NCBI RefSeq assembly: GCF_001434475.1
Contig: NZ_AZGF01000007.1
Span: 47,214-111,213, forward strand
Direction: 5' to 3'
DNA length: 64,000 bases
DNA from: Paucilactobacillus suebicus DSM 5007 = KCTC 3549
GTDB taxonomy: Bacteria; Bacillota; Bacilli; Lactobacillales; Lactobacillaceae
The notes below the pieces were generated by a model. The model was not told the origin of the DNA. It saw nothing but the letters and a program-made list of their open reading frames with translations, and did no database searches. Positions within the stretch are counted from its first letter, which is position 1, and every line of letters begins with the position of its first letter. The translations under genes and the position numbers were made by a program. This document shows, piece after piece, positions 38,364 to 49,929 of the stretch.

Positions 38364-39455
38364 CTACTTTTTTGCATCCTTCAATAGTGCAATCAAACGA
38401 TCAGCGGCATCTGGCATTCCCATTTTTTGGGCATTTTCTGCCATTTGATGACGTAAATCATTATCATTCATCAGTTTATCAGCTGCTTGACTGAGTGTTT
38501 CACCAGAAAGATCATCTTCCTTGATCATTTCAGCGGCATTTTGGTTAACTAACGCCTGAGCATTCTTTGTCTGATGATCTGCAGTTACATATGGGCTTGG
38601 AATTAGAATTGATGGAATACCAAGCGCAGTGATCTCAGCAATACTCGTTGCACCAGCTCGACCAACAATTACTGCAACTTTCGGCATCATACTTGGCATA
38701 TTGTTAATATACGGCTTAATAACCACATTTTCTCCAACATTCTGATCACCAATTTGGTTCATAACTTGTTGATATCGTTTTTGACCTGTAGCAAATACTA
38801 CCTGATAGTCCCGTTGATTAAAGTTCTGAATGGCTTCAACGACACTAGTATTTATCTTTGGTGCACCCTGACTCCCACCAAAAATAAGCATAGTTGGTTT
38901 ATCATCCTTTAATCCAAGTTCAGTCCACGAATAGTTTGTTTTATTACCAACTACTTGCTGAGCACGCGGGTTCCCAGTCATAACAACCTTGGACTGTGGA
39001 AATTGGCTTCGTGCAGCTTCAAATGCAATCCCAATACGAGTCACGTAACGGCTTAAAAATTTATTGGTAACGCCAACGACACTATTTTGTTCGTGAATGA
39101 CAGTTGGAACATGCAATTTTGCAGCTGCATACAAAACAGCACCACTCACATAACCACCCGTTCCTAACACAACGTCTGGTTTAAATTCCTTAACCATTTT
39201 ACGAGCGTCTCGAACACTCTTTAAAAATAAGTATACTGTTTTGAAGTTCTCAAGTGATAACGAACGTTTAAATCCTTGTATTTTAATTGTCTTGAAATCA
39301 ATTCCCGCGGCTGGAACAATTTTGTCCTCTAAGCCACGGTGAGTACCAACATACAGTACTTCAGTATCTGGCTCTAGTTCTTTCAATCTTTCAATTAAGG
39401 CCAGTGCAGGATAAATATGTCCACCTGTACCGCCACCGGAAACCATTAAGCGCAA
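38364..39455 (-). CDS. murG: UDP-GlcNAc transferase MurG
   Basis: The 363-residue GT-B enzyme converts lipid I to lipid II. The N-terminal [18 protein letters not shown] loop and the [10 protein letters not shown] and [19 protein letters not shown] motifs are present. Translation starts at TTG 39455, the base right after the murD stop, with GAAGG inside the murD end, so the two are coupled. Confidence 0.96.
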   Translation of the reverse strand: MRLMVSGGGTGGHIYPALALIERLKELEPDTEVLYVGTHRGLEDKIVPAAGIDFKTIKIQGFKRSLSLENFKTVYLFLKSVRDARKMVKEFKPDVVLGTGGYVSGAVLYAAAKLHVPTVIHEQNSVVGVTNKFLSRYVTRIGIAFEAARSQFPQSKVVMTGNPRAQQVVGNKTNYSWTELGLKDDKPTMLIFGGSQGAPKINTSVVEAIQNFNQRDYQVVFATGQKRYQQVMNQIGDQNVGENVVIKPYINNMPSMMPKVAVIVGRAGATSIAEITALGIPSILIPSPYVTADHQTKNAQALVNQNAAEMIKEDDLSGETLSQAADKLMNDNDLRHQMAENAQKMGMPDAADRLIALLKDAKK

Positions 39456-40829
39456 TTACTTTTCCTTCTTTCCTGTAAGTTGTTCAACTGCTTTAATAAA
39501 TTTATCACCACGTACTTCAAAGTTAGGATATTGATCCCAACTAGCGTTAGCTGGTGAAAGCAAAATGACATCACCAACGTCACTTTTATTGAACGCAATA
39601 GGAACAGCTGTTTCACAATTTTCCGTGATAGTTATATCTTTAATCTCGGCCAATTTAGCAGCATCGGCCATTTTTTCTTTGGACTCGCCAAATAGCACCA
39701 CTGCTTTTACATGTTGTCTGAGTGCAGGTACAAGTTTTTCAAATGTATACCCCCGATCTAACCCCCCAGCTAACAGTACAACTGGTTGTTTAAACCCTTT
39801 TAGCGCCATTTCAGTTGCTTCGATATCAGTTGCCTTTGAATCGTTATAGTATTCGCGGCCTTCTGCCTCAAGCACAAATTGCATTCGATGTCTTACACCG
39901 CCAAAAGAATGCAAGACATGAATAATATCTTCATTATCAACCCCACAAATTTTGGCAACGACAATCGCGGCCAGTGCATTTTCCACATTGTGATCTCCCA
40001 CTGCTTTTATTGACTCAGCCGGCATAATCTTTTCATTCTTCCAATAAATTATCCCGTTATCAACATAGGCGCCATCATGACTCTTACCCAACCTAGAAAA
40101 TGGAACAACCTTAGCTGCTGTTTTTTTGCTTAAATCTTGCCACTCATCATTATCCCAATTAATAACAAAGTAATCGCTTGATGTTTGATTAGCAGTAATT
40201 TTCATTTTGGCATTAACATAATTTTTACGAGTTTTGTGATAATCAAGATGATTAGAGAAAATGTTGGTAATTACCGCAATGTGTGGATGTAACTGCTGTG
40301 TTCCAACTAACTGGAAACTTGATAATTCAGCAACGATTTTAGAATTTTTATCAGCTTTCCTGACAACTTCACTAAACGGAATACCAATATTTCCAGCCTT
40401 AAAAATTTTATTTTTGTTACTGCGAGTTAAGATATCGTGGATCATCGTTGTTGTAGTCGTTTTACCATTACTACCGGTAACACCGATTAACGTACCATCA
40501 AATGCTTTAGCAGCAATTTCAACTTCTGTCACAATTGGAGTTTTATTATTCACAAATTTTGCAACTAGAGGATTATCATAAAAAATACCAGGATTCTTTA
40601 CCACAAGATCGTATCCCTTTTCTGCTAGTGATAATGGATGAGAACCAGTGATCACTTCGACCCCCAATTTTGTCAATTCATCCACGTCTTTAGTATCTTG
40701 GGGTACTTGCTTATCATTAACCGTGACGTTTGCACCAAGCTGAATTAGTAATTTTGCCACTGAAACACCACTTTTGCCCAATCCAATCACCAATATTTTT
40801 TTACCCTGATAATCGCTAATGCTTTCCAT
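39456..40829 (-). CDS. murD: UDP-N-acetylmuramoylalanine-D-glutamate ligase
   Basis: The 457-residue Mur ligase adds D-Glu to UDP-MurNAc-Ala. The N-terminal nucleotide-binding [15 protein letters not shown], the ATP loop [15 protein letters not shown], the central [14 protein letters not shown] and the C-terminal [15 protein letters not shown] motifs are visible. It lies between mraY (13-base gap) and murG (adjacent). Confidence 0.97.
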   Translation of the reverse strand: MESISDYQGKKILVIGLGKSGVSVAKLLIQLGANVTVNDKQVPQDTKDVDELTKLGVEVITGSHPLSLAEKGYDLVVKNPGIFYDNPLVAKFVNNKTPIVTEVEIAAKAFDGTLIGVTGSNGKTTTTTMIHDILTRSNKNKIFKAGNIGIPFSEVVRKADKNSKIVAELSSFQLVGTQQLHPHIAVITNIFSNHLDYHKTRKNYVNAKMKITANQTSSDYFVINWDNDEWQDLSKKTAAKVVPFSRLGKSHDGAYVDNGIIYWKNEKIMPAESIKAVGDHNVENALAAIVVAKICGVDNEDIIHVLHSFGGVRHRMQFVLEAEGREYYNDSKATDIEATEMALKGFKQPVVLLAGGLDRGYTFEKLVPALRQHVKAVVLFGESKEKMADAAKLAEIKDITITENCETAVPIAFNKSDVGDVILLSPANASWDQYPNFEVRGDKFIKAVEQLTGKKEK

Positions 40830-40842
40830 TTCTGATTCGCTC

Positions 40843-41805
40843 CTAATTATTTGTTAATAAAATTGTAACTACTGAAACAATCGCGCCAACTGCACCAACT
40901 GCCCAGAATACATAGTCAACTTTCCATTCACTCCACCCTGACATCTCAAAATGATGATGAATTGGGCTCATCTTAAAGATCCTTTTACCAGTTAGTTTAA
41001 ACGATGCAACTTGTAAAATTACACTAGCTGTTTCAATTACATAAACAATCCCAATAATTAGCAAAGAAAATTCGTGAGTAAGGACTAATGACACTGCGGC
41101 TAATGATCCACCTAATGCAAGTGAGCCCATGTCACCCATAAATATTTTAGCTGGTTTGTGATTGAATGGGAAAAAGCCGATCAATCCACCAATCACTGCG
41201 ACACAAAAAATTGCAACATCATATTGATGCTGATAAATGGCAATCACTGTGTATGCAACAAAAGAAATTGTTGCTAACCCGGTCACTAAACCATCAAGGC
41301 CATCTGATAAATTAACTGCATTTGAGAAACCAACCATCCAAAAAATAATAAATAAAACAAATCCCCAGCCAAAGTTAAATATGCCAAAACCCATTTGAAA
41401 TCCTTCATGTTGGTATATAACGGTAAAAATCATTGCCGCAATTACTTGCGCCAATGCTTTTTGCCACGGCTTAAATCCCTCATTTTGATGATGAAATATT
41501 TTAATACTGTCATCCCACATACCGATCAGACCATATGCTACCAATGAAAACAGTAATGCCCACATAGTGCCAGTCAACTGTCCTTGCCAAATTGATACCC
41601 ACAGTGCTGTAATAACAGCAGCAAGTATAAATAATAAGCCACCCATTGTGGGGGTACCAGCTTTCTTAGCATGCCACGTTGGCCCAACATCTCTAATTTG
41701 TTGGCCTTCTTTTTTTGCTCTAAAATACTTAATCAATGATGGCATGAGTGCAAATGTGATCACAAAGCCACTGATGACTGTGAAAATTAAAGTTATAAAG
41801 TTCAT
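40843..41805 (-). CDS. mraY: Phospho-MurNAc-pentapeptide transferase MraY
   Basis: The 320-residue membrane enzyme, with about ten helices, makes lipid I from UDP-MurNAc-pentapeptide and undecaprenyl phosphate. The signature [17 protein letters not shown], the catalytic [16 protein letters not shown] and the [11 protein letters not shown] loop are all present. It lies 18 bases after the PBP gene. Confidence 0.97.
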   Translation of the reverse strand: MNFITLIFTVISGFVITFALMPSLIKYFRAKKEGQQIRDVGPTWHAKKAGTPTMGGLLFILAAVITALWVSIWQGQLTGTMWALLFSLVAYGLIGMWDDSIKIFHHQNEGFKPWQKALAQVIAAMIFTVIYQHEGFQMGFGIFNFGWGFVLFIIFWMVGFSNAVNLSDGLDGLVTGLATISFVAYTVIAIYQHQYDVAIFCVAVIGGLIGFFPFNHKPAKIFMGDMGSLALGGSLAAVSLVLTHEFSLLIIGIVYVIETASVILQVASFKLTGKRIFKMSPIHHHFEMSGWSEWKVDYVFWAVGAVGAIVSVVTILLTNN

Positions 41806-41823
41806 TATATTCCCCGCTTTTAA

Positions 41824-43980
41824 TTATTTTTGCTTAAATTTAACTTGTAATTGTTGCCCACTTTGAAGCTGACTTCCTGCTTTGATACTCTGGCTGGTAG
41901 CATAGCCGCTCCCACTGATTGTAAGATTAAGCTTTGTCAGCTTGGCAAATTTATTCACGTCTGCACTAGACCAACCGCTCACATCAGGCATTGATGTCTT
42001 ACCGCTTGTAACAATAAAAATCTTATTATTGGCTAGCACCGTTGTTCCCTTACCGATTGACTGACTCATAACTTTATTTCCGTTACCAATCACAACGACA
42101 GTCATGCCTTGCCCTGACAAAGTACTTTGCGCTGTGGAAGTCTGTTGCCCAACGACATTTTTAACAGTAACTGTTCCTGCATTCTTTTGTTTAGCAGATT
42201 TTGCATCATCCAGCGCCTGTTTCATTACAGGATCAAATACACTAGCTAAGTATGTTTCAGCTGGAGTAGATGTATTCTGTGGTTTTTTGATCGTGACATA
42301 CATGACGTATTCAGGATTTTTTGCTGGTGCCATTCCCACAAAGGAATAAATATATGCATTAGTGCCCTTTTCATATCCAGATGTACCACTGCTATATTCG
42401 GCAGTACCTGTTTTACCAGCGATTCTGTAACCTTTAATCTTATATTTACTACCGGTACCATCGCTTGCGTAAACTACACCTTGCATCAATTTTCTAACTT
42501 TTTTTGCGGTGCTTGCACTAATTGGGTTGCCAACGACTTTTTTACCATAAGATTTAACCGTTTTATTCGTATTTGGATCAACGATCTTTCTTATGAAGTA
42601 AGGCTTTAACATTTTACCATTATTTGCAACTGCACTAAATGCTTGCATCATCTGCATGACATTCACAGTAATTCCTTGTCCAAATGCAGTATTAGCCTGC
42701 TCAAGGGCACCCTTAAATGGTGAACTGCCACTAGTTTCATTACTTGTTCCAACTACATTAACCTTTTGTAGGAATCCAAATTTATGCAAATATTTCTTCC
42801 AAGTAGAACTACCCATGTTCTGTTCCAAATGAGCCATTCCGACGTTACTAGATCGTTCAAAAGCCTGCTTGAAAGTAATATAACCCCAACCGGCTTTGTC
42901 CCAATCCGTTACTTCGCCACCGCCAAGTTCATACGTACCTGACTTATAAACTCCGTTAGCATTAAAATTACCAGAATCAATTGCAGCACTTAAAGTAAAT
43001 ACTTTCATCGTTGATCCAGGTTCGTATGCTACTTGAGTTAATGCATTGCTCCACGAAGGATCCGAACTTGATTCATAATTAGGACGTTGTGTAGCAGCCA
43101 CGATTGCACCAGTTTTGGCGTTCATAACTACTGCATTAAAGAATTGACCTTTGGCAGATTTTTGTGCTGCCTCAACCTTACTTTCTAGTAAAGTCTGTAA
43201 TTGGCTATTAAATGTCGTGTAGACATTGTCGCCATTCTTGGCTTTTTTCGGAGTTTGTTCTGTGTTGGAGATTTGATAACCAGAATTATCTTCTTTGGCT
43301 TTTTTTACACCATTTGTACCCGATAGTTGTTTATTAAATACCTGTTCAATTCCCAACTCTCCAATCAACTTTGTCTCACCAGTTTTACTGTTTGTCTTTG
43401 GTTGTGCCAATCCAATCAGCTGTGAAGCAAAATTATCATAAGAATATTCTCTGGTTGCAGTTGCCGTGAAATTAATCCCAGTTAAATGTTGTGCTTGAAT
43501 TTTTTCTTTGGTATCCACTGAAATATCGTTCCCAGCACTGCCAAACTCAACCTGAAAGGTCCCACTCTTTGATGGAGTCATAATCTTCATGGCTTTTGCT
43601 TCAGAAATCGACAAATACTTGGACAGAACTTTAGCGGTTTTCTTCTTGTTTGTCACATACAATGGTTTACCACTAGCTGTCTTATCACTATGGTCCAGAA
43701 TTGCGTAGACAGAATAAGTTTCAGTATTTCCGGCCAGTACATCATCTGAAGAATCATAAATTTTGCCACGTTTTGCGTGAATGACCTTTTTTTGTGTGTA
43801 CAACTGTTCTGTTCGTTGTTTTAAATTAACATTTTTTACATCTTTAAAAATTGCAATATAAGAAAAACGAACGATCAGCAGTAAAAACAGGCCAATCGCA
43901 ATGAAAAATAACCACTGTCCAAAGATCTTGCGATTTTTTGTTGTTCGTTTGCTATTCGTTCGTTTATGTTGCTTACTCAT
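41824..43980 (-). CDS. pbpB: Septal class B penicillin-binding protein 2B (FtsI) with PASTA domains
   Basis: The 718-residue transpeptidase has one N-terminal helix (about 25-47), a dimerisation domain, the transpeptidase domain with PGSTMKVF (SxxK), RSSNVGM (SxN) and AGKTGTAEYSS (KTG), and two C-terminal PASTA domains (KNVVGQQTSTAQ and MPDVSGWSSADVNKFA). It cross-links septal peptidoglycan, probably with FtsW. Its ATG overlaps the ftsL stop by one base. Confidence 0.96.
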   Translation of the reverse strand: MSKQHKRTNSKRTTKNRKIFGQWLFFIAIGLFLLLIVRFSYIAIFKDVKNVNLKQRTEQLYTQKKVIHAKRGKIYDSSDDVLAGNTETYSVYAILDHSDKTASGKPLYVTNKKKTAKVLSKYLSISEAKAMKIMTPSKSGTFQVEFGSAGNDISVDTKEKIQAQHLTGINFTATATREYSYDNFASQLIGLAQPKTNSKTGETKLIGELGIEQVFNKQLSGTNGVKKAKEDNSGYQISNTEQTPKKAKNGDNVYTTFNSQLQTLLESKVEAAQKSAKGQFFNAVVMNAKTGAIVAATQRPNYESSSDPSWSNALTQVAYEPGSTMKVFTLSAAIDSGNFNANGVYKSGTYELGGGEVTDWDKAGWGYITFKQAFERSSNVGMAHLEQNMGSSTWKKYLHKFGFLQKVNVVGTSNETSGSSPFKGALEQANTAFGQGITVNVMQMMQAFSAVANNGKMLKPYFIRKIVDPNTNKTVKSYGKKVVGNPISASTAKKVRKLMQGVVYASDGTGSKYKIKGYRIAGKTGTAEYSSGTSGYEKGTNAYIYSFVGMAPAKNPEYVMYVTIKKPQNTSTPAETYLASVFDPVMKQALDDAKSAKQKNAGTVTVKNVVGQQTSTAQSTLSGQGMTVVVIGNGNKVMSQSIGKGTTVLANNKIFIVTSGKTSMPDVSGWSSADVNKFAKLTKLNLTISGSGYATSQSIKAGSQLQSGQQLQVKFKQK

Positions 43981-44363
43981 TACTTAATAACGTTCCTTAT
44001 ATTTGAATTCGAAATCGTCAAGCCATACTTTTGGGCAACTTGCTCCAAATGTTTCTGACTAGTTAACTCGCTAATCACCTGATTTGCGCTTGTGTTCTTA
44101 TTGTTAACCTTAGTAATCTGTGAATTAACATTTTGCAAATTATGCTGCGCATTGGTAACTGCGATCTTAGCCGAAACTAACGAGATCATCATGAATGTTA
44201 ACACAATACCACATACCGTCACCAGTGCTTTTTCAAATTTCGACCAACCAACCTTGTCAGGAGCTGGTACAACATTTGGTTCTGTAACCGGTTGCTGTTT
44301 CCTTTGTGGCTGGCTAATTGATAATTCTTCCAACGGTAATTGTTTTGCAGCATTAGATGCCAT
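43980..44363 (-). CDS. ftsL: Cell division protein FtsL
   Basis: The 127-residue bitopic protein has a cytoplasmic N-terminus, one membrane helix (about 49-70, FEKALVTVCGIVLTFMMISLV) and an extracellular leucine-zipper-like coiled coil ending in LEQVAQKYGLTI. I choose the ATG at 44363, 11 bases after AAAGGA; a GTG three codons upstream is too close to that site. Confidence 0.9.
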   Translation of the reverse strand: MASNAAKQLPLEELSISQPQRKQQPVTEPNVVPAPDKVGWSKFEKALVTVCGIVLTFMMISLVSAKIAVTNAQHNLQNVNSQITKVNNKNTSANQVISELTSQKHLEQVAQKYGLTISNSNIRNVIK

Positions 44364-44398
44364 GCTAATCACTTTCCTTTTTTTAATTTAAAATATTT

Positions 44399-45346
44399 TT
44401 ATTTAATTTTTTCAATAATTCTTAATTTTGCACTATGCGCTCGACGATTATTTTCCAATTCTTGCTGATTTGGTAATATCGGCTTACGATTAATCAACCT
44501 GTAATGCGGTTTCATTTCTTCTGGAATTACCGGAATTCCTGATGGCAAATCTTGGATAGTCGTCTTTTCTCTGAACATTGACTTAACCAATCGATCTTCC
44601 AAAGATTGAAAGGTTATTACACTAATTCGTCCATTAACATCGATAAGCTCAAGTGCTTGTTCAAGAGACTCTTCTAAAGATCCCAATTCATCATTTACAG
44701 CAATTCTAACGGCCTGAAAGCTTCGTTTTGCTGGATTGCCACCATGCCGCCTTGTAGCTGCCGGTATCGCATTTTTCACAATTTCGGCAAGTTGTAGCGT
44801 TGTTTCAATTGGTTGTTCTTCACGATGTCTTTCGATGGATCTCGCAATCTGTTTTGAAAATTTTTCTTCACCGTAACGGCTCAGAATTCTTATCAATTTT
44901 TTATATGGCCATTCATTGACCACCTCTAAAGCGGTTAAGTCCTGGTTCTGGTCCATCCGCATATCCAACGGAGCATCGTGATTGTAACTAAAACCTCGCT
45001 TTGCATCGTCAAATTGTGGTGATGAAACTCCCAAATCATAAACAATTCCATCTATCTTATGAACACCTAACTTACCTAGTGCCTCACTTAGATCTCTAAA
45101 ATTGCTTTTTACAAGAGTCAAACGGCCATCATCTATGTAGTTGGCCAAATTTGTCTGATTGTAATTAATTGCCGTCTGATCTTGATCAAACGAATACAAA
45201 TGGCCACCATCAGCAAGTCGATCCAAAATTGCTTTTGTATGTCCTCCGCCGCCAAGTGTTGCGTCAACGTACTGTCCGGTTGGCTTAACTTTTAGGCCGT
45301 CAACGGCTTCATTTAGAAGAACCGTTATGTGGTTAAATTCGGACAT
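44399..45346 (-). CDS. rsmH: 16S rRNA m4C1402 methyltransferase RsmH
   Basis: The 315-residue SAM-dependent enzyme has the N-terminal [13 protein letters not shown], the SAM loop [34 protein letters not shown] and [13 protein letters not shown]. It N4-methylates C1402 in the ribosomal P site. GGAGG lies 8 bases before the ATG. Second gene of the cluster, 21 bases after mraZ. Confidence 0.97.
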   Translation of the reverse strand: MSEFNHITVLLNEAVDGLKVKPTGQYVDATLGGGGHTKAILDRLADGGHLYSFDQDQTAINYNQTNLANYIDDGRLTLVKSNFRDLSEALGKLGVHKIDGIVYDLGVSSPQFDDAKRGFSYNHDAPLDMRMDQNQDLTALEVVNEWPYKKLIRILSRYGEEKFSKQIARSIERHREEQPIETTLQLAEIVKNAIPAATRRHGGNPAKRSFQAVRIAVNDELGSLEESLEQALELIDVNGRISVITFQSLEDRLVKSMFREKTTIQDLPSGIPVIPEEMKPHYRLINRKPILPNQQELENNRRAHSAKLRIIEKIK

Positions 45347-45367
45347 CCATCTTTCCTCCGCAACATT

Positions 45368-45796
45368 CTACAAACCAAAGTCCATCTTTTCTGCAATCTC
45401 ATCGAAGTTTTCCTCTGCTTCATCAGCAAAGTTGTTCCAACGTTCTGCACTCCAAATTTCAATCCGATCAGAAACCCCAACGATAATACATTTCTTTTCC
45501 AAACCTGCATGCTGACACAGAGTGCTTGGTAAATTAATTCTGCCTTGCTTGTCAACTTCACATTCAGTAGCCGCTGAGTAAAAGAATCGAACAAAAGAAC
45601 GAGCGTCTTTCTTTGTTAATGGCAACTCATTTAACTTAGCTTCCAAAGCCTGCCATTCAGACATTGGATAGCCAAACAAGCAACCATCCATACCTCGTGT
45701 CACTACAAATTGTGACCCAAGGTCTTCACGAAATTTTGCCGGAATAATTAACCGTTTTTTGGTATCTATTGAATGTGAATATTCTCCCATAAACAC
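45368..45796 (-). CDS. mraZ: Transcriptional regulator MraZ
   Basis: The 142-residue protein has two SpoVT-AbrB-like halves ([21 protein letters not shown] and [16 protein letters not shown]). It binds direct repeats in its own promoter and represses the dcw cluster. I keep the GTG at 45796 because MFMGEYSH is the usual N-terminus, and GGGGTG lies 7 bases upstream. Confidence 0.95.
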   Translation of the reverse strand: MFMGEYSHSIDTKKRLIIPAKFREDLGSQFVVTRGMDGCLFGYPMSEWQALEAKLNELPLTKKDARSFVRFFYSAATECEVDKQGRINLPSTLCQHAGLEKKCIIVGVSDRIEIWSAERWNNFADEAEENFDEIAEKMDFGL

Positions 45797-45836
45797 GATT
45801 AATCACCCCGTTTCAACTAACGCTTAAGAAAAGTCT

Positions 45837-45873
45837 ACCACAATCCACCACAATTCACCACAGCTTCATTATA
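45837..45873 (-). promoter_or_regulatory. mraZ promoter with three TGTGGT direct repeats (MraZ operator)
   Basis: On the minus strand TATAAT (45873-45868) is followed by TGTGGT at 45862-45857, 45852-45847 and 45842-45837, exactly 10 bp apart. Helical-phase repeats of this kind are what the MraZ oligomer binds in other bacteria. Being at about +1 to +25, bound MraZ would block initiation. Confidence 0.72.
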
Positions 45874-45892
45874 ATTATTTAAATGAAAAAAA

Positions 45893-45924
45893 TAAGCAAG
45901 GCTTAGTTTAAACCAAGCCTTGCT
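45893..45924 (-). terminator. Terminator of the DUF3397 gene
   Basis: GCAAGGCTTAGTTT pairs with AAACCAAGCCTTGC (one mismatch) and is followed on the minus strand by a T-rich run TTATTTTTTT. Its T run borders the mraZ promoter. Confidence 0.85.
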
Positions 45925-45961
45925 ATATCAGCATTTATTGAAGTAAATAAAATGTGGGGGA

Positions 45962-46300
45962 TTATCCCATTAATATAAAAATAATTGAACCAATATAAAC
46001 TATAATGGAGTATAAAACGCTAAATTGCCAAAAAGAACGCCAAAACCGTCGATAAATTAGTTCACCACTAAATGCAATTTGAACGATTACCAACAGTATC
46101 CCTACCAGTGCCCAACCAATCATTACATATGGAAACCAAAGCCACGTTAAATTTGCTAAACTATAGTATCCTAATATTATTGGCCAAAAAGTATAGTATC
46201 GAGCATCTCTGGGCCACCATCTATGCAATACACGCCGAATAAAGGTTATAATTATAGATATTAATATGATGATAACAATTTGAAGCGCCAATTGGTTCAT
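45962..46300 (-). CDS. DUF3397 family membrane protein
   Basis: This 112-residue protein has four hydrophobic helices and a basic first loop (FIRRVLHRWWPRDARYYTFW). It matches DUF3397, a lactobacillal family located upstream of mraZ; the function is unknown. A terminator separates it from mraZ, so it is probably not co-transcribed with the division genes. Confidence 0.75.
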   Translation of the reverse strand: MNQLALQIVIIILISIIITFIRRVLHRWWPRDARYYTFWPIILGYYSLANLTWLWFPYVMIGWALVGILLVIVQIAFSGELIYRRFWRSFWQFSVLYSIIVYIGSIIFILMG

Positions 46301-46400
46301 CGCTAACCCACCTAATTTTTAAAATAATTGCCTAAACATCTCACCATTATAGTGAAAACATTATCAGGATACAATGACTTGGTAAATAAGGAGCCGCGTA

Positions 46401-47369
46401 ATGATACAATATTTTACAAAAATTGATAATAAATTATCACTTGTTGAAGACGATAGCACGCAGTTCGTTAAAAATCCCATTTTTTGGATTAATATTGAAT
46501 CTCCAACTAAAGAAGATCTTGCCGAAATTAGTCACAAGTTTAACATTTCTCGCCGCTTCTTAGAATCGATTTTTGATGACAATGAGCCATCGAAAACATT
46601 TGGATTAAAGTCTGAAGATTCACCAACAATGATGATGCTATCATATCCAAAATATACAGTTAGCCCCCTAGGATATTTAGGATACAATACATTTCCAATC
46701 GCTTTTATAATTGTGGATCAGATTGTTATTACAATTGCCAATCATCCGGCATCATGCATACAGAATTTTATTCTTCATAAAACTGCTCTTAACCAAATTA
46801 TTTCGAACCCACAGCTATTTCTAACACATATGTTATGGTTCATTACTCATGATTTTGTTTTAGCAATGAATGATATTAGTAGCCAAATGGAAGAATTAGA
46901 AATCCAGTTAACTAGTGCCACCAAAAATGAGCAGATTTATCAGATTATGGCAATGCAAAAAACGTTAATTGATTTTGACAGTTCACTAACACAAAACGAA
47001 GATGTATTGACAGAATTTGATAAGTCGGATTTATTGGCATCAAGTAACGAGCATATTAATAAACTAAATCGGTCAACATTAATCGAAAATAAACAGGCAT
47101 TGTCGATGTGCCATGATCGTAGCAAAATCCTTGATCAGTACAGTAACATGGTTTCTGCGGTTGTTTCGAACAATCTTAACGATGTCATGAAAATACTAAC
47201 ATCTATTACAATTATTCTGACAATTCCAACCATTATTGGCGGAATATACGGTATGAATGTTTCCTTACCTGGTGCTCAAATTGCTTCTGCGTTCACATGG
47301 CTGATGATAATTATAATAGTGATATGTTTGGTTACCAGACACGTTTTAAAGAAGCATAATTACATGTAA
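46401..47369 (+). CDS. corA: CorA family magnesium transporter
   Basis: The 322-residue protein has a long cytoplasmic alpha/beta and helical domain and two C-terminal membrane helices (about 270-290 and 298-318), with the pore motif YGMNVSLPG between them. CorA forms Mg2+ channels (some members carry Co2+ or Ni2+ or export them). AAGGAG precedes the ATG. mgtE at 53929-55278 gives the cell a second route. Confidence 0.92.
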   Translation: MIQYFTKIDNKLSLVEDDSTQFVKNPIFWINIESPTKEDLAEISHKFNISRRFLESIFDDNEPSKTFGLKSEDSPTMMMLSYPKYTVSPLGYLGYNTFPIAFIIVDQIVITIANHPASCIQNFILHKTALNQIISNPQLFLTHMLWFITHDFVLAMNDISSQMEELEIQLTSATKNEQIYQIMAMQKTLIDFDSSLTQNEDVLTEFDKSDLLASSNEHINKLNRSTLIENKQALSMCHDRSKILDQYSNMVSAVVSNNLNDVMKILTSITIILTIPTIIGGIYGMNVSLPGAQIASAFTWLMIIIIVICLVTRHVLKKHNYM

Positions 47370-47435
47370 AGATTGAATTTTGAAAATAATTTGTTACACT
47401 TAAAAGAGGATTTTTGAAAGGCGGCTCAAGTTTTA

Positions 47436-47552
47436 ATGAAAAAAAAGAAACGCTCAGTATTTGAAAAAATAACGATGGTTGCGGTTTGGCTAATGATTAT
47501 TTCAATGGTTGGCAGTTTATTGTTCGCAGCTGCTGAGGCCTTTATGTATTAA
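47436..47552 (+). CDS. DUF4044 family 38-residue membrane peptide
   Basis: A short frame encodes MKKKKRSVFEKITMVAVWLM and a further 18 mostly hydrophobic residues. The basic start, FEKITM motif and single helix fit DUF4044, tiny Lactobacillales membrane peptides of unknown role. It follows corA after 66 bases and precedes the shared terminator. The ribosome site (AAAGG, 15 bases upstream) is distant. Confidence 0.72.
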   Translation: MKKKKRSVFEKITMVAVWLMIISMVGSLLFAAAEAFMY

Positions 47553-47570
47553 TAAATATTAAAAATATAA

Positions 47571-47602
47571 AAAGATCTGCCAAATTTTTGGCGGATCTTT
47601 TT
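47571..47602. terminator. Bidirectional terminator between corA-DUF4044 and ftsK
   Basis: AAAGATCTGCCAAA pairs with TTTGGCGGATCTTT (one G-T pair) across a short T loop, with T run on the plus side and A run (T on the minus strand) on the other. Its end touches the ftsK stop. Confidence 0.85.
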
Positions 47603-49917
47603 TAATCGTTCTTCTCTTTATATACCTGTCGAGGCTTAGAGCCCTCGGCCGGGCCAATTAAACCTCGCTGTTCCATTTCGTCAATCATTCTTGCTGCTCG
47701 ATTATAACCAATTCTAAATCGTCGTTGAATTAACGAAGTTGAAGCCTTTTGTTGATCAATAACAAAGTCCACAGCCTCTTGGTAGAGATCATCTTCATCT
47801 TCTTTATTCTCATCTTGTTGAATTTCTTCATCACTAACGACAATATTTTCGTCATACTCTGCAGTCTGCTGCTTCTTGATAAAGTCAACAACCGACTCAA
47901 CATCCTTATCGGAAATAAATGCTCCCTGGACACGGACTGGCTTATTCTGATCAATTGGCATAAACAACATATCACCACGGCCTAACAACTTTTCGGCACC
48001 GTTCGTGTCCAAAATTGTTCTAGAATCAATACCACTTGATACAGCAAAAGCCACACGAGAAGGCACATTTGCTTTTATTAGTCCAGTAATGACATCAACT
48101 GACGGACGTTGTGTGGCTAAAATCATATGAATGCCGGCTGCCCGCCCCATCTGAGCAATTCTAACGATTGCGTCCTCGACATCATTTGAAACAGTCATCA
48201 TCAAATCTGCTAATTCATCAACAATCACAAGAATTAATGGTAAGTACGGATCGTTATTACCACTCTTTTCGTTTTCTTGCTTAACCATTTTGTTATAGCC
48301 ATCAATGTTTCTAACACCAAATCCCGCAAATAGTTCATATCGACGTTCCATTTCGCCAACTACTTTACCCAAAGCTTTGGCAGCTTTCTTAGGTTGAGAG
48401 ACAACAGGACTTAGCAGGTGGGGAATACCATTATAAACACTTAATTCAACTTTTTTAGGATCAATCATTAAAAATTTAACCTGATGCGGCTTAGCCTTCA
48501 AAAGAATACTTGTAATCATAACGTTAATTGCCACAGACTTACCACTACCAGTTGCACCAGCAACTAATAAATGTGGCATTTTGGTTAGATCTGCCATAAC
48601 CACCTGCCCAGTAACTGCTCGGCCAAGCGGAACTTCCAACACTTTATTGTTTTTCGGAGCAGACTCAACCATATCTCGAAAGCCAACAGTTGCAACCTGT
48701 CGGTTAGGAACTTCAATCCCAATCATTGACTTTCCCGGAATTGGTGCCTCAATGCGAATATCTTTTGCAGCCAATGCAAGTGCTAAATCATCAGCCAAAT
48801 GAACAATTCTGCTAACTTTAACACCAACAGCGGGCCTCAGTTCATATTTAGTAACTGAAGGGCCCAAACTGACATTTTCCACTTGCGCATCTACACCGAA
48901 TGATGCCAGTGTGTCCTGCAATGTTTGAGTATTTTTCTTAATATCATTTAACTCTTTACTTTGGTCCGCCTTATCAACTTTCGTAAGAAGTGCGGTACTT
49001 GGAAGTTGATAATCTTCATTCTCGCTCTCTTGAGCCGGTTTCATTACGACTTGGTCATCATCATTGTTGTTGGATTCTGAATCACTGGCTACTGTAATTT
49101 TCGGTTCAACCTGCTTTTGAGGTTCAACGGAAGTCTCAACAGGCGTTGTAACATTATTTTCACCTTCGTCAAAGAAATTAGGAACATTCTTTGCAGCTTT
49201 TTGCTCCCGTTTTTCTCGCCGAGAAGCCGATCTTTTTTCACGACGTTCTCGTAAACTTTTCTTAGGCTTTTCCGGCATTTCTTGTCGCGGTGTCTGTTGA
49301 TCTTTTAAAGAAGACACCCACATGCCAAGTTGCTTAGCCCATTTCTCAAAGCTTGCTAGAATTTTAGTTATCGGAATATTGAAAAACACCACCACTCCGA
49401 TCAACACAAATAGCCAGGCAATCATTGTTGTGCCAAGTGCAGAGACCAAAAAATATGAAAGTTGATATAAATATGCTCCAACCATTCCACCACCAACCGG
49501 CATGCTAATACTACCAGCCATGATGTCACTATTGAGGTTGCTCCAAGTTACCGAGGCAAAATCAGTATGGCGATTCAATTGTTCAAACATTGCTCCATGG
49601 AATAGCAATAACACCCCAACATATGCAATTAAAAATCCAATAATGTAGCGCAATTTAAATCTAGGCCAGCGGCCTTTTAAAGCCATCCCAAGCCCATATA
49701 ATCCCATTATGATCAGTAATACTGGATATGTTTGACCACCAATCACACGAAAAAAATTAGCAAATAATGTACCTAATGCGCCGAGATTAAACAGCCCTAA
49801 AACAGCCATAAGCACAATGATTATGCCACCCAAATTATTTAGCGCGGAATCATACTTGGATGAATTTGATTTTTTCTTGGTTCGTCTTCTAGGAGTAGTT
49901 TTAGCTTTACGAGCCAC
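47602..49917 (-). CDS. ftsK: DNA translocase FtsK/SpoIIIE
   Basis: The 771-residue protein has four N-terminal membrane helices (about 30-170), a charged linker (about 210-320), the RecA-like motor with Walker [13 protein letters not shown] and Walker [13 protein letters not shown], and the C-terminal gamma winged helix ([21 protein letters not shown]) that reads KOPS/SRS sequences. It pumps chromosomes through the septum. I start at GTG 49917 with AAGGTG 8 bases upstream; an upstream GTG overlaps that site. It follows trmL closely. Confidence 0.96.
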   Translation of the reverse strand: MARKAKTTPRRRTKKKSNSSKYDSALNNLGGIIIVLMAVLGLFNLGALGTLFANFFRVIGGQTYPVLLIIMGLYGLGMALKGRWPRFKLRYIIGFLIAYVGVLLLFHGAMFEQLNRHTDFASVTWSNLNSDIMAGSISMPVGGGMVGAYLYQLSYFLVSALGTTMIAWLFVLIGVVVFFNIPITKILASFEKWAKQLGMWVSSLKDQQTPRQEMPEKPKKSLRERREKRSASRREKREQKAAKNVPNFFDEGENNVTTPVETSVEPQKQVEPKITVASDSESNNNDDDQVVMKPAQESENEDYQLPSTALLTKVDKADQSKELNDIKKNTQTLQDTLASFGVDAQVENVSLGPSVTKYELRPAVGVKVSRIVHLADDLALALAAKDIRIEAPIPGKSMIGIEVPNRQVATVGFRDMVESAPKNNKVLEVPLGRAVTGQVVMADLTKMPHLLVAGATGSGKSVAINVMITSILLKAKPHQVKFLMIDPKKVELSVYNGIPHLLSPVVSQPKKAAKALGKVVGEMERRYELFAGFGVRNIDGYNKMVKQENEKSGNNDPYLPLILVIVDELADLMMTVSNDVEDAIVRIAQMGRAAGIHMILATQRPSVDVITGLIKANVPSRVAFAVSSGIDSRTILDTNGAEKLLGRGDMLFMPIDQNKPVRVQGAFISDKDVESVVDFIKKQQTAEYDENIVVSDEEIQQDENKEDEDDLYQEAVDFVIDQQKASTSLIQRRFRIGYNRAARMIDEMEQRGLIGPAEGSKPRQVYKEKND

Positions 49918-49929
49918 TTCAATCACACC

